Both the position numbers and the translations under genes were made by a program. Below, one piece after another: positions 1 through 5,362 of a stretch of 5,478 nt of DNA (position 1 is its first letter; each line of letters opens with the position of its first letter). This DNA comes from Candidatus Margulisiibacteriota bacterium (GTDB taxonomy: Bacteria; Margulisbacteria; WOR-1; JAKLHX01), in the NCBI GenBank assembly GCA_022709925.1, contig JAKLHX010000081.1:1-5478 (forward strand), in the 5' to 3' direction. The notes below the pieces were generated by a model. The model was not told the origin of the DNA and searched no databases. It saw only the letters and a list, made by a program, of their open reading frames with translations.

Positions 1-2
1 AT

Positions 3-833
3 ACCGAGGCCTCTCTCATAAAAGAGTTGGAGGAAAAAGGTATAGGCAGGCCGAGCACTTATGCTCCGATCATCAGCACCGTCGTTGACAGAGGCTATGT
101 CATAAGGGACTTGAAAGCCCTGAAACCGACCGAACTCGGAATAATCACCAACGGACTGTTGGTCAAGCATTTTCCGATAATACTGGATATCGCGTTCACT
201 GCGAGGATGGAAGAAGAGCTTGACGAGATCGAAGAAGGCAAGATGAACTGGACGGACACCCTGAAAGAATTTTACGGGCCTTTTAAGGAATCCCTTGATA
301 AGGCCGGGGTCGAGATGAAGAAGGTCAAGATGGAAGAAAAGACCGACGAGGTCTGCGAGAAATGCGGCAGTCCAATGGTAGTGCGCCAGAGCAGGTACGG
401 GGCTTTCATGGCTTGCAGCGGGTTCCCAAAATGCAAGAACACAAAAGACCTTCCGAGAAAAGGCGAACAGCAGATAGAGGTGAAAGAATCCTGTGAGAAA
501 TGCGGTAGCCCCATGGAGGTTAAAAGGAGCAGGTTCGGCATGTTCCTGGCCTGCAGCAATTATCCAAAGTGCAAGCATACGAAATCCATCCTCAAAAAAA
601 CAGGCGTAAAATGTCCGGAAAAGGATTGTGGCGGCGACATAATAGAGAAAAAATCCAAAAAAGGCCGGATATTCTTTGCCTGCAGCAACTGGCCTAAATG
701 CAAGTTCGCCACCTGGCAGAAGCCGCTTCTGGAGACATGTCCGACCTGCGGCGCTTTCCTTACGGAAAAACGCACCAAGACGAGCGTCACGAAAGAATGC
801 TCGAAAAAATGCGGCTATAAATCAGAAGAATGA
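3..833 (+). CDS. topA: DNA topoisomerase I (type IA), C-terminal part, 5' end outside window
   Basis: This enzyme relaxes negatively supercoiled DNA by a single-strand break and passage. The frame is open from base 3, giving 276 visible residues; an apparent start at the TTG at base 27 is only an internal Leu. The first residues (TEASLIKELEEKGIGRPSTY) are the highly conserved type IA core segment that follows the catalytic Tyr region, which lies upstream of the window. After the end of the core come four zinc-ribbon units, beginning near visible residues 118, 164, 204 and 246 (bases 354-434, 492-572, 612-701, 738-812). The first two begin CEKCGSPM and close with a Cys-x6-Cys pair. The third begins C-x4-C. 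The fourth is divergent, with a C-x3-C second pair. These ribbons bind single-stranded DNA and, in E. coli, RNA polymerase. The stop lies one base before panC, so the two genes are probably co-transcribed. The family call is near certain. Confidence 0.97.
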   Translation, partial: TEASLIKELEEKGIGRPSTYAPIISTVVDRGYVIRDLKALKPTELGIITNGLLVKHFPIILDIAFTARMEEELDEIEEGKMNWTDTLKEFYGPFKESLDKAGVEMKKVKMEEKTDEVCEKCGSPMVVRQSRYGAFMACSGFPKCKNTKDLPRKGEQQIEVKESCEKCGSPMEVKRSRFGMFLACSNYPKCKHTKSILKKTGVKCPEKDCGGDIIEKKSKKGRIFFACSNWPKCKFATWQKPLLETCPTCGAFLTEKRTKTSVTKECSKKCGYKSEE

Positions 834-834
834 C

Positions 835-1674
835 ATGCTTGTAATAACCGACCCTCAAAAAATGCGCAAGTACTGCGCGTCAATATCCCGGAAAGGGCTC
901 TCCATAGGTTTTGTGCCGACCATGGGAGCATTGCACGAAGGGCATCTTGAGCTTGTAAAGGCCGCCAAGAAAAGATCCGATGTCGTTATTGTCAGCATAT
1001 TCGTCAACCCTATACAGTTCGGCCCCAAAGAGGACTTTAAAAAATATCCGAGGGATATAAAAAAAGACGCCGCATTGCTGAAAAAAGAGAAAGTCGATGT
1101 CTTATTTAATCCGTCGGTAGAAGACATGATACCTAAGGACCTTTTATCTTATGTCGAAGTTGGCAAGATGGGGGATGTTCTCTGTGGCACTTCGCGTCCC
1201 GGGCATTTCAGGGGGGTCGCAACGATCGTCGCGAAATTTTTCAATATTATCCGTCCGGACACTGCATTTTTCGGCGCGAAGGATTTCCAGCAGCAGGCGA
1301 TCATAAGGAAAATGGTCAAAGACCTGGATATGGGTGTTGAGATAGTGACGGTAGCGACAGTCAGGGAAAAGAGCGGGCTTGCAAAGAGTTCAAGGAACGC
1401 GTACCTATCGGCTGAACAGAGAGCGCAGGCCCCGGCACTATATGCTTCTCTTTTGCTTGCCAAGCGGATGATAGCGGCAGGGGAGAAGAGCGCTTCCAAG
1501 ATCATCGTTGCGATAAAGAAGAACATATTAAGCCGGACTGATTTTGTCGTTGATTATGTGTCCATAGTCGATTCGGAGACTTTCGAAGAGAAGAAAACAA
1601 TAAAAAGACCTGTCCTCATAGCCGTTGCCGCGTATCTTGGCAAAACAAGGCTCATCGATAATATCCTCGTCTGA
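835..1674 (+). CDS. panC: pantothenate synthetase (pantoate--beta-alanine ligase)
   Basis: This cytoplasmic enzyme condenses pantoate and beta-alanine with ATP via a pantoyl-adenylate, the last step of pantothenate (vitamin B5, CoA precursor) synthesis. The protein has 279 residues, the usual family length. It belongs to the nucleotidyltransferase/HIGH superfamily. PTMGALHEGH lies at residues 28-37 (HIGH-like His34 and His37). NPIQFGPKEDFKKYPR lies at 58-73, with pantoate-binding Gln61. FFGAKDFQQQ lies at 145-154. The KMSKS-like loop is REKSGLAKSSRN at 177-188, where the usual form is close to READGLAMSSRN. The ATG at 835 is one base after the topA stop, suggesting translational coupling; only a weak AGAAG-type ribosome site lies before it, inside topA. 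The frame stays open upstream to 676, but that part lies inside topA and gives a protein too long at the N-terminus. No panB or panD is visible nearby. Confidence 0.97.
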   Translation: MLVITDPQKMRKYCASISRKGLSIGFVPTMGALHEGHLELVKAAKKRSDVVIVSIFVNPIQFGPKEDFKKYPRDIKKDAALLKKEKVDVLFNPSVEDMIPKDLLSYVEVGKMGDVLCGTSRPGHFRGVATIVAKFFNIIRPDTAFFGAKDFQQQAIIRKMVKDLDMGVEIVTVATVREKSGLAKSSRNAYLSAEQRAQAPALYASLLLAKRMIAAGEKSASKIIVAIKKNILSRTDFVVDYVSIVDSETFEEKKTIKRPVLIAVAAYLGKTRLIDNILV

Positions 1675-1711
1675 CGCATACGTAACTGTTGAGAAATCCT
1701 ACAGAATTGAG

Positions 1712-1756
1712 TAAGGGAACTCCTCATTCATAAGGGGGGTACACCATTCGTAAGGG
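1712..1756 (+). repeat. three spaced TAAGGG motifs in the panC-yraN gap
   Basis: TAAGGG occurs at 1712-1717, 1731-1736 and 1751-1756, so starts are 19 and 20 bp apart. The last two share a longer unit, CATTCRTAAGGG (1725-1736 and 1745-1756), and the first is preceded by the related ATTGAG. The spacing is close to two helical turns. It could be a small iterated protein-binding site upstream of yraN, or the decayed edge of a dispersed repeat that includes the adjoining palindrome. No function is established. Confidence 0.45.
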
Positions 1757-1774
1757 CAGGTTTAAAACCTGCCC
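1754..1774. repeat. perfect palindrome, 10-bp arms
   Basis: The arms GGGCAGGTTT and AAACCTGCCC are separated by a single A at 1764. As RNA or single strand this folds into a strong GC-based hairpin with a small A/T loop. No T run follows (the next bases are CAACAAACAAC), so it is not a standard intrinsic terminator. A short GC-rich palindrome between genes resembles REP-like dispersed elements, but copy number cannot be judged from one window. It lies 39 bp before the chosen yraN start. Confidence 0.6.
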
Positions 1775-1813
1775 CAACAAACAACGGCATGAAAATTGCT
1801 ATTCACAGTGTTG

Positions 1814-2179
1814 ATGGGACAGGAAAGCAAAGAAATAGGGGTCGCAGGAGAAGACCTCGCCAGCGAATATCTAAAAGATTTGGGATGGGAAATAGTCGAG
1901 CGTAACTTCAGGTCGAGCAGGGGAGAGATAGATATAATCGCCAAGGACCGGGACACACTGGTGTTCGTTGAAGTTAAGAATTATTCTTTTCGGAGCTTTT
2001 ATCTTCCCTCGTTCTCTATAGACAAAAACAAGAAGCAATGCATCATAAAGACCGCAAAATATTACCTCTACAAAAATAAAATAGAGAACGTTAACTGCAG
2101 GTTTGATGTGGTCACCATATATGTGGATATGAGAGGGGAGAAGCGGATAGAGATATTTAAGAATGCTTTCGGGATTTAA
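1814..2179 (+). CDS. yraN: YraN/UPF0102 family protein, PD-(D/E)XK nuclease fold
   Basis: This is a 121-residue protein of the widespread UPF0102 family, which has a restriction-endonuclease-like fold and is often found beside comM, dprA and topA. Its exact role is not firmly settled; a DNA-processing nuclease is the usual inference. The conserved N-terminal GVAGEDLASEYL is at residues 9-20 with Glu13. RGEIDIIA is at 36-43 with Asp40. FVEVK is at 51-55 with Glu53 and Lys55. Glu13, Asp40, Glu53 and Lys55 together match the metal-binding core of the fold. The later segment (about residues 74-111) carries the usual family pattern ending CRFDVVTIY. I chose the ATG at 1814 because homologues start only a few residues before the GEDLA motif. 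TTG (1796, 1811) and GTG (1808) are in-frame alternatives, and no clear ribosome site precedes any of them. The gene is followed 12 bases later by comM, apparently in one operon. Confidence 0.93.
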   Translation: MGQESKEIGVAGEDLASEYLKDLGWEIVERNFRSSRGEIDIIAKDRDTLVFVEVKNYSFRSFYLPSFSIDKNKKQCIIKTAKYYLYKNKIENVNCRFDVVTIYVDMRGEKRIEIFKNAFGI

Positions 2180-2180
2180 A

Positions 2181-2185
2181 AGGAG
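2181..2185 (+). promoter_or_regulatory. ribosome binding site of comM
   Basis: AGGAG directly follows the yraN stop codon (2177-2179) and ends six bases before the ATG at 2192. It is the best Shine-Dalgarno in the window. It fixes the comM start and suggests translation coupled to yraN. Confidence 0.85.
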
Positions 2186-2191
2186 AAGCTC

Positions 2192-3712
2192 ATGTTCGTA
2201 AAAATTAACAGCGCCGCATATTTAGGGCTTCATTGTTATCCTGTCGACGTCGAGGTGGACCTTAGCAGGGGATTGCCGGGGCAATCGATCGTCGGGCTTC
2301 CCGATGCCGCGATAAGAGAAAGCAGGGACCGGGTAAAGGCAGCCATAATAAATTCAGGTTTTGAATTCCCTCCGGGATATTTCACCATCAACCTCGCACC
2401 GGCCGATACGAAAAAAGAAGGGTCTCTATATGATCTTGCTATTGCTGTCGGGATATTGGCTAGCTCACAACAAGTGTCTATAAAGTTATTCCCGGATATC
2501 GCATTAATAGGGGAACTTTCACTTGACGGAAGCCTTCGTCACGTAGAAGGGGTCCTGCCAATGTGTCTTGAACTTGCGAAACGGGGCGTTAAAAAGGTGC
2601 TGGTCCCCCGCGATAATGCGATCGAAGCGTCAATAGTTTCTTCTGTTGAGGTATTTCCTTCAGAGGATCTCAAGACAGCGGTCGGGTTCTTGAGCGGGGA
2701 GATCCCCATGATGCCGTACAAGGTCGATCTCAAAAAGATATTGTCCCGTGAGGACGACAATGAGGCGGATTTTTCCGATGTGAAGGGGCAATACCAGGCA
2801 AAAAGAGCTTTAGAAGTAGCCGCAGCCGGAAGCCATAATGTTCTGATGGTGGGGCCGCCCGGGAGCGGGAAGACAATGTTGGCCAGGAGGCTTCCTTCGA
2901 TAATGCCCGATCTCAGCATTGAAGAGATACTTGAAATAACAAAGATATACAGTATTGCGGGACTTTTAAGCAGAAGATCTTCTGTTATGAAAAAAAGGCC
3001 TTTCAGGGCCCCTCACCATACCACTTCGGATATCGGTATAATAGGCGGCGGCAGATTCCCTTCTCCTGGAGAGGTCACTCTTGCGCATTACGGAGTATTG
3101 TTCCTCGATGAATTCCCTGAGTTTGACAGGAATGTCCTTGAGGTTTTAAGGCAGCCTATAGAGGACGGCGATGTGACAATATCCAGAGCCGCGACTTCGC
3201 TTAGTTTCCCCGCCGAATTCATGCTTGTCGCGGCGATGAACCCCTGTCCGTGCGGGAATTACGGGGAACAATCCGAGATCTGCACTTGTCCCCCTTGGAA
3301 AGTACAGAAATATCTTCAAAAAATATCCGGGCCGATAATGGACAGGATCGACATACATCTTAATGTTCCCAGGCTTAAAAAGGACGAGCTGTTGTCCGAA
3401 ACTTGCGGCGAGCCGTCTGAAAAAATAAGAGAACGAGTCTGTGCGGCGCGTAAGATACAGCGGGAGCGTTTTGCCGGGACAGGGATATCTTCAAATTCAA
3501 AGATGCCTCCTAAATGCATAAAAAAATATTGTGTCATGGATGACAAGGCGCAGGACCTTATGAAATCCGCGGTGTCGAAGCTTCGCATGAGCGGACGGAC
3601 CTACGACAGGATACTTAAAACATCGCGGACAATAGCCGACCTGGGCAGCAGCGAGGCGATCAGGTCGGAGCATATCGCGGAGGCAGTGCAATACAGGCCT
3701 GATAGGGGGTGA
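2192..3712 (+). CDS. comM: YifB/ComM family AAA+ ATPase (Mg-chelatase-like)
   Basis: This is a 506-residue protein of normal family length. ComM is a hexameric helicase that promotes branch migration during integration of transforming DNA in some naturally competent bacteria; YifB in other species is less well understood. The N-terminal ChlI-like domain carries GLPDAAIRESRDRVKAAI (about residues 36-53) and INLAPADTKKEG (about 65-76). The Mg-chelatase AAA+ domain follows. Walker A GPPGSGKT is at 221-228, FRAPHHTTSD is near 270, and Walker B VLFLDEF is at 302-308. NPCPCGNYG begins at 350 with a cysteine cluster (C352, C354, C364, C366), and ISGPIMDRIDIH starts at 378. The C-terminal lid domain contains the typical LRMSGRTYDRILKTSRTIADL. 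All motifs look intact. The gene follows yraN and precedes the next start by six bases, so an operon running into the ATPase gene is likely. Confidence 0.97.
   Translation: MFVKINSAAYLGLHCYPVDVEVDLSRGLPGQSIVGLPDAAIRESRDRVKAAIINSGFEFPPGYFTINLAPADTKKEGSLYDLAIAVGILASSQQVSIKLFPDIALIGELSLDGSLRHVEGVLPMCLELAKRGVKKVLVPRDNAIEASIVSSVEVFPSEDLKTAVGFLSGEIPMMPYKVDLKKILSREDDNEADFSDVKGQYQAKRALEVAAAGSHNVLMVGPPGSGKTMLARRLPSIMPDLSIEEILEITKIYSIAGLLSRRSSVMKKRPFRAPHHTTSDIGIIGGGRFPSPGEVTLAHYGVLFLDEFPEFDRNVLEVLRQPIEDGDVTISRAATSLSFPAEFMLVAAMNPCPCGNYGEQSEICTCPPWKVQKYLQKISGPIMDRIDIHLNVPRLKKDELLSETCGEPSEKIRERVCAARKIQRERFAGTGISSNSKMPPKCIKKYCVMDDKAQDLMKSAVSKLRMSGRTYDRILKTSRTIADLGSSEAIRSEHIAEAVQYRPDRG
3704..3712 (+). promoter_or_regulatory. 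ribosome binding site overlapping the comM stop
   Basis: AGGGGGTGA overlaps the comM stop codon and lies six bases before the ATG at 3719. It is a good Shine-Dalgarno for the short frame starting there, clearly better than anything before the in-frame starts of the downstream ATPase body (3870 TTG, 3876 ATG, 3909 ATG). It therefore favours 3719 as the real translation start of this locus. Confidence 0.6.
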
Positions 3713-3718
3713 TATATC

Positions 3719-3991
3719 ATGGGGTCGAAAAATTCTTTTGTTTGCAAGGTCCCGGTTTTTACCGTTCCTTCGTATAAAGATCTTATAAAAGAGCGCGGCA
3801 TTAATTATGTTCTTGATCTTTTTATTGAGGTCTGTTCGATTAAAAAATGCCGGTTCATCGGGTTGAATTTTGACCATGGATACGTTTTTGCGCTTTTGGG
3901 GTTTGAATATGGAAGCATTCTTAAAAAAAAGAAAAGAAATACCGGAGGAGAGCTCCGGCAAGGCGATCTCTCTCGTAAATCGCATTATTGA
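3719..3991 (+). CDS. short frame, probably the N-terminal part of the downstream GspE/PilB-type ATPase, separated by a frame change
   Basis: The frame gives 90 residues with its own good ribosome site and starts six bases after comM. I recognise no family for it as a separate protein. Roughly residues 1-70 look like natural coding sequence. The last ~20 residues, after the A8 run at 3923-3930, lie over well-conserved ATPase sequence in another frame and are probably not real. Removing one A from the run joins this frame to the ATPase body without a stop, giving one protein of 430 residues. Residues about 29-64 align without gaps with the ASDIH subdomain of the ATPase itself (five identities, many similar residues), so this may be a decayed copy of that subdomain. 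Alternatives are a genuine small ORF overlapping the ATPase gene, or an assembly error in the homopolymer. Confidence 0.55.
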   Translation: MGSKNSFVCKVPVFTVPSYKDLIKERGINYVLDLFIEVCSIKKCRFIGLNFDHGYVFALLGFEYGSILKKKKRNTGGELRQGDLSRKSHY

Positions 3992-5012
3992 AAAAGCGGT
4001 GCGATCGCGTGCGAGCGACATACATCTTGAGCCGACTGATAAATATCTCAGGGTAAGATACAGGATAGACGGCTGTCTTTACGACCAGGACAAGATCGAT
4101 AAAGAACATCTTGCCAGCGTGATATCCAGGATAAAGGTCATGGTCAATATCGATATCGGGGAATCCCGGCTGCCTCAGGACGGCAAGATACATCTTATAT
4201 TCGGGAAAGATGATTTTGACCTTAGGGTCTCGACAATGCCGACCATCTTCGGCGAGAAAATAGTTCTCCGGCTTTTACAGAAAAATCATGCAACGCTGCC
4301 TCTTGAGGAACTTGGTTTTTTGCCCGGTCAGCTGCAGGATTTTAGGAGCGCGATAAACAGGCCTTGCGGGATGGTGCTGGTCACGGGACCTACCGGTTCC
4401 GGAAAGACAACGACGCTATATTCGGCGCTTAACGAGATAAATTCCGCAGTTAAAAATATCATCACGATCGAAGACCCCATTGAATATGAGCTCCCCGGAA
4501 TAAATCAAGTTCAGGTGAATTATAAGGCGGGTCTCGGCTTCGCAAAAGGTCTGAGGGCCATACTTCGCCAAGACCCAGATGTGATAATGGTAGGAGAGAT
4601 AAGGGACCCTGAGACCGCCAGGATAGCTGTCCAGTCCGCAATGACAGGGCATCTTGTGTTTTCGACGCTCCATACCAACAGCGCTTCTTCTGCAGTTGAA
4701 AGATTAAGCGACATGGGAATAGAACCTTATCTTATAGCTTCCTCCCTTTTATGTGTCGTCGGGCAGAGGCTTTTGAGAAAGACCTGTCCTAAATGCGACA
4801 AGTGCGGACATGCGGGGTTCTACGGGAGGACCGCAATATACGAAGTCTTAAAAGTGACCGATACCGTGAGCAGACTGATAAGGTCAAGTTCAGAGAAATC
4901 CCTTATAGAAAAAGAGTCCGGGATGCTTTCTATGTATGATGCCGGCAGAGAAGCGGTCAAGAACGGAACCGTTCTGCTCGAAGACCTTCAGAAAACCGTT
5001 TCTGAGATATAA
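3909..5012 (+). CDS. GspE/PilB-type ATPase of type II secretion or type IV pilus (short form)
   Basis: This cytoplasmic hexameric ATPase class powers assembly of a type IV pilus, pseudopilus or competence pilus at the inner membrane. From the ATG at 3909 it has 367 residues, against roughly 500-570 for full-length PilB/GspE. The N2 subdomain has SRASDIHLEP (A35-P42) and RVRYRIDG. Walker A GPTGSGKTTT starts at residue 160. The Asp box IEDPIEYELPGINQ starts at 187. Walker B DPDVIMVGEIRD starts at 222. The His box GHLVFSTLHTN is at 247-257. The zinc motif is collapsed to CPKCDKC (C293, C296, C299) immediately before the GRTAIYEVL segment. In-frame starts at 3870 (TTG) and 3876 (ATG) are possible; only 3909 has even a weak GGGG site before it. 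More likely translation starts at 3719 and reaches this frame across the A8 run. PilB, GspE and PilT-like subtypes cannot be separated here, because no partner genes are visible. Confidence 0.93.
   Translation: MEAFLKKRKEIPEESSGKAISLVNRIIEKAVRSRASDIHLEPTDKYLRVRYRIDGCLYDQDKIDKEHLASVISRIKVMVNIDIGESRLPQDGKIHLIFGKDDFDLRVSTMPTIFGEKIVLRLLQKNHATLPLEELGFLPGQLQDFRSAINRPCGMVLVTGPTGSGKTTTLYSALNEINSAVKNIITIEDPIEYELPGINQVQVNYKAGLGFAKGLRAILRQDPDVIMVGEIRDPETARIAVQSAMTGHLVFSTLHTNSASSAVERLSDMGIEPYLIASSLLCVVGQRLLRKTCPKCDKCGHAGFYGRTAIYEVLKVTDTVSRLIRSSSEKSLIEKESGMLSMYDAGREAVKNGTVLLEDLQKTVSEI
3923..3958 (+). other. A8 run plus downstream hairpin at the frame junction
   Basis: Eight consecutive A (3923-3930) lie where the 3719 frame must pass into the ATPase frame. 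Eleven bases later CCGGAG (3942-3947) pairs with CTCCGG (3953-3958) in a six-bp stem with a five-base loop. The needed change is +1 (or -2), equal to the loss of one A, or gain of two, in the mRNA. Polymerase slippage on A runs of this length is known in bacteria. A point insertion or an assembly error would look identical. Confidence 0.4.
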
Positions 5013-5014
5013 AA

Positions 5015-5362
5015 CTACTTTCCCTTGTCCTTGTTGAACATATCCGGAAGTGCCATCCCAGTGTTGATAAGAAAAGAGGCGATGCCGATTATCTTCGTGT
5101 AGACGTTCTTTACGACCGCGCCGAAGCAGTACATATATCCGTATGGGCAGCTTTTGCAAAGGCTGAAGGGCGTTGACGCGGGGAGCGTGCATTCCTGGCT
5201 CGACATGTAAATGCATTTTTTACCGGACGGCATCTTGGCAGGTCTTATGGCTTGCTGCGAGGCTGAAGAGGCCTTCCTGTCGTTCGTTATCTTTATTTCG
5301 TCGGTTTGATTTATGAACATCTCTATCCAATTAGTTATCGACGGTTTTTTTGGAAATTTCAT
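5015..5362 (-). CDS. small Cys-rich protein of unknown function
   Basis: The frame gives 115 residues that I do not recognise. It is probably real: about two thirds of its codons end in G or C by hand count, its choice of ATA, AAG, ACG and GCC resembles the neighbouring genes, and the overlapping frames show no convincing protein. The N-terminal third is polar. Residues 50-79 carry five cysteines in the pattern C-x7-C-x10-C-x2-C-x6-C, ending CKSCPYGYMYC, which could hold zinc or an iron-sulfur cluster. A mostly hydrophobic stretch follows (about 82-106, with two Lys), more likely an amphipathic or buried helix than a clear membrane span. There is no signal peptide. The ATG at 5320 (residue 15), preceded by a GGATAGAG stretch, is an alternative start and would avoid overlapping the Cache-like frame on the other strand. 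The stop lies two bases from the ATPase stop, tail-to-tail, with no terminator between. Confidence 0.7.
   Translation of the reverse strand: MKFPKKPSITNWIEMFINQTDEIKITNDRKASSASQQAIRPAKMPSGKKCIYMSSQECTLPASTPFSLCKSCPYGYMYCFGAVVKNVYTKIIGIASFLINTGMALPDMFNKDKGK

Noticed and set aside
676..834. Extension of the panC frame upstream of 835 by 53 residues
   Set aside because: It lies inside the conserved topA zinc ribbons in another frame. Homologous PanC proteins start at the MLVITDP-type N-terminus, and the ATG at 835 gives the normal family length.
1754..1774. Palindrome as an intrinsic terminator of topA-panC
   Set aside because: No run of T follows it on either strand, so it is reported only as a palindrome.
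1789..1905. Short frame starting at the ATG at 1789, out of frame over the start of yraN
   Set aside because: It has about 38 residues, an Arg-rich composition typical of an out-of-frame reading, no ribosome site, and overlaps clearly conserved yraN sequence.
3146..4021. Long - strand open frames opposite comM and the ATPase gene
   Set aside because: They are antisense shadows of strongly conserved genes with no motifs or ribosome sites of their own.
4890..5216. - strand open frame of 108 residues across the ATPase 3' end and the small Cys-rich gene
   Set aside because: It overlaps conserved ATPase sequence on the other strand and the Cys-rich gene in another frame, and shows no recognisable motif.
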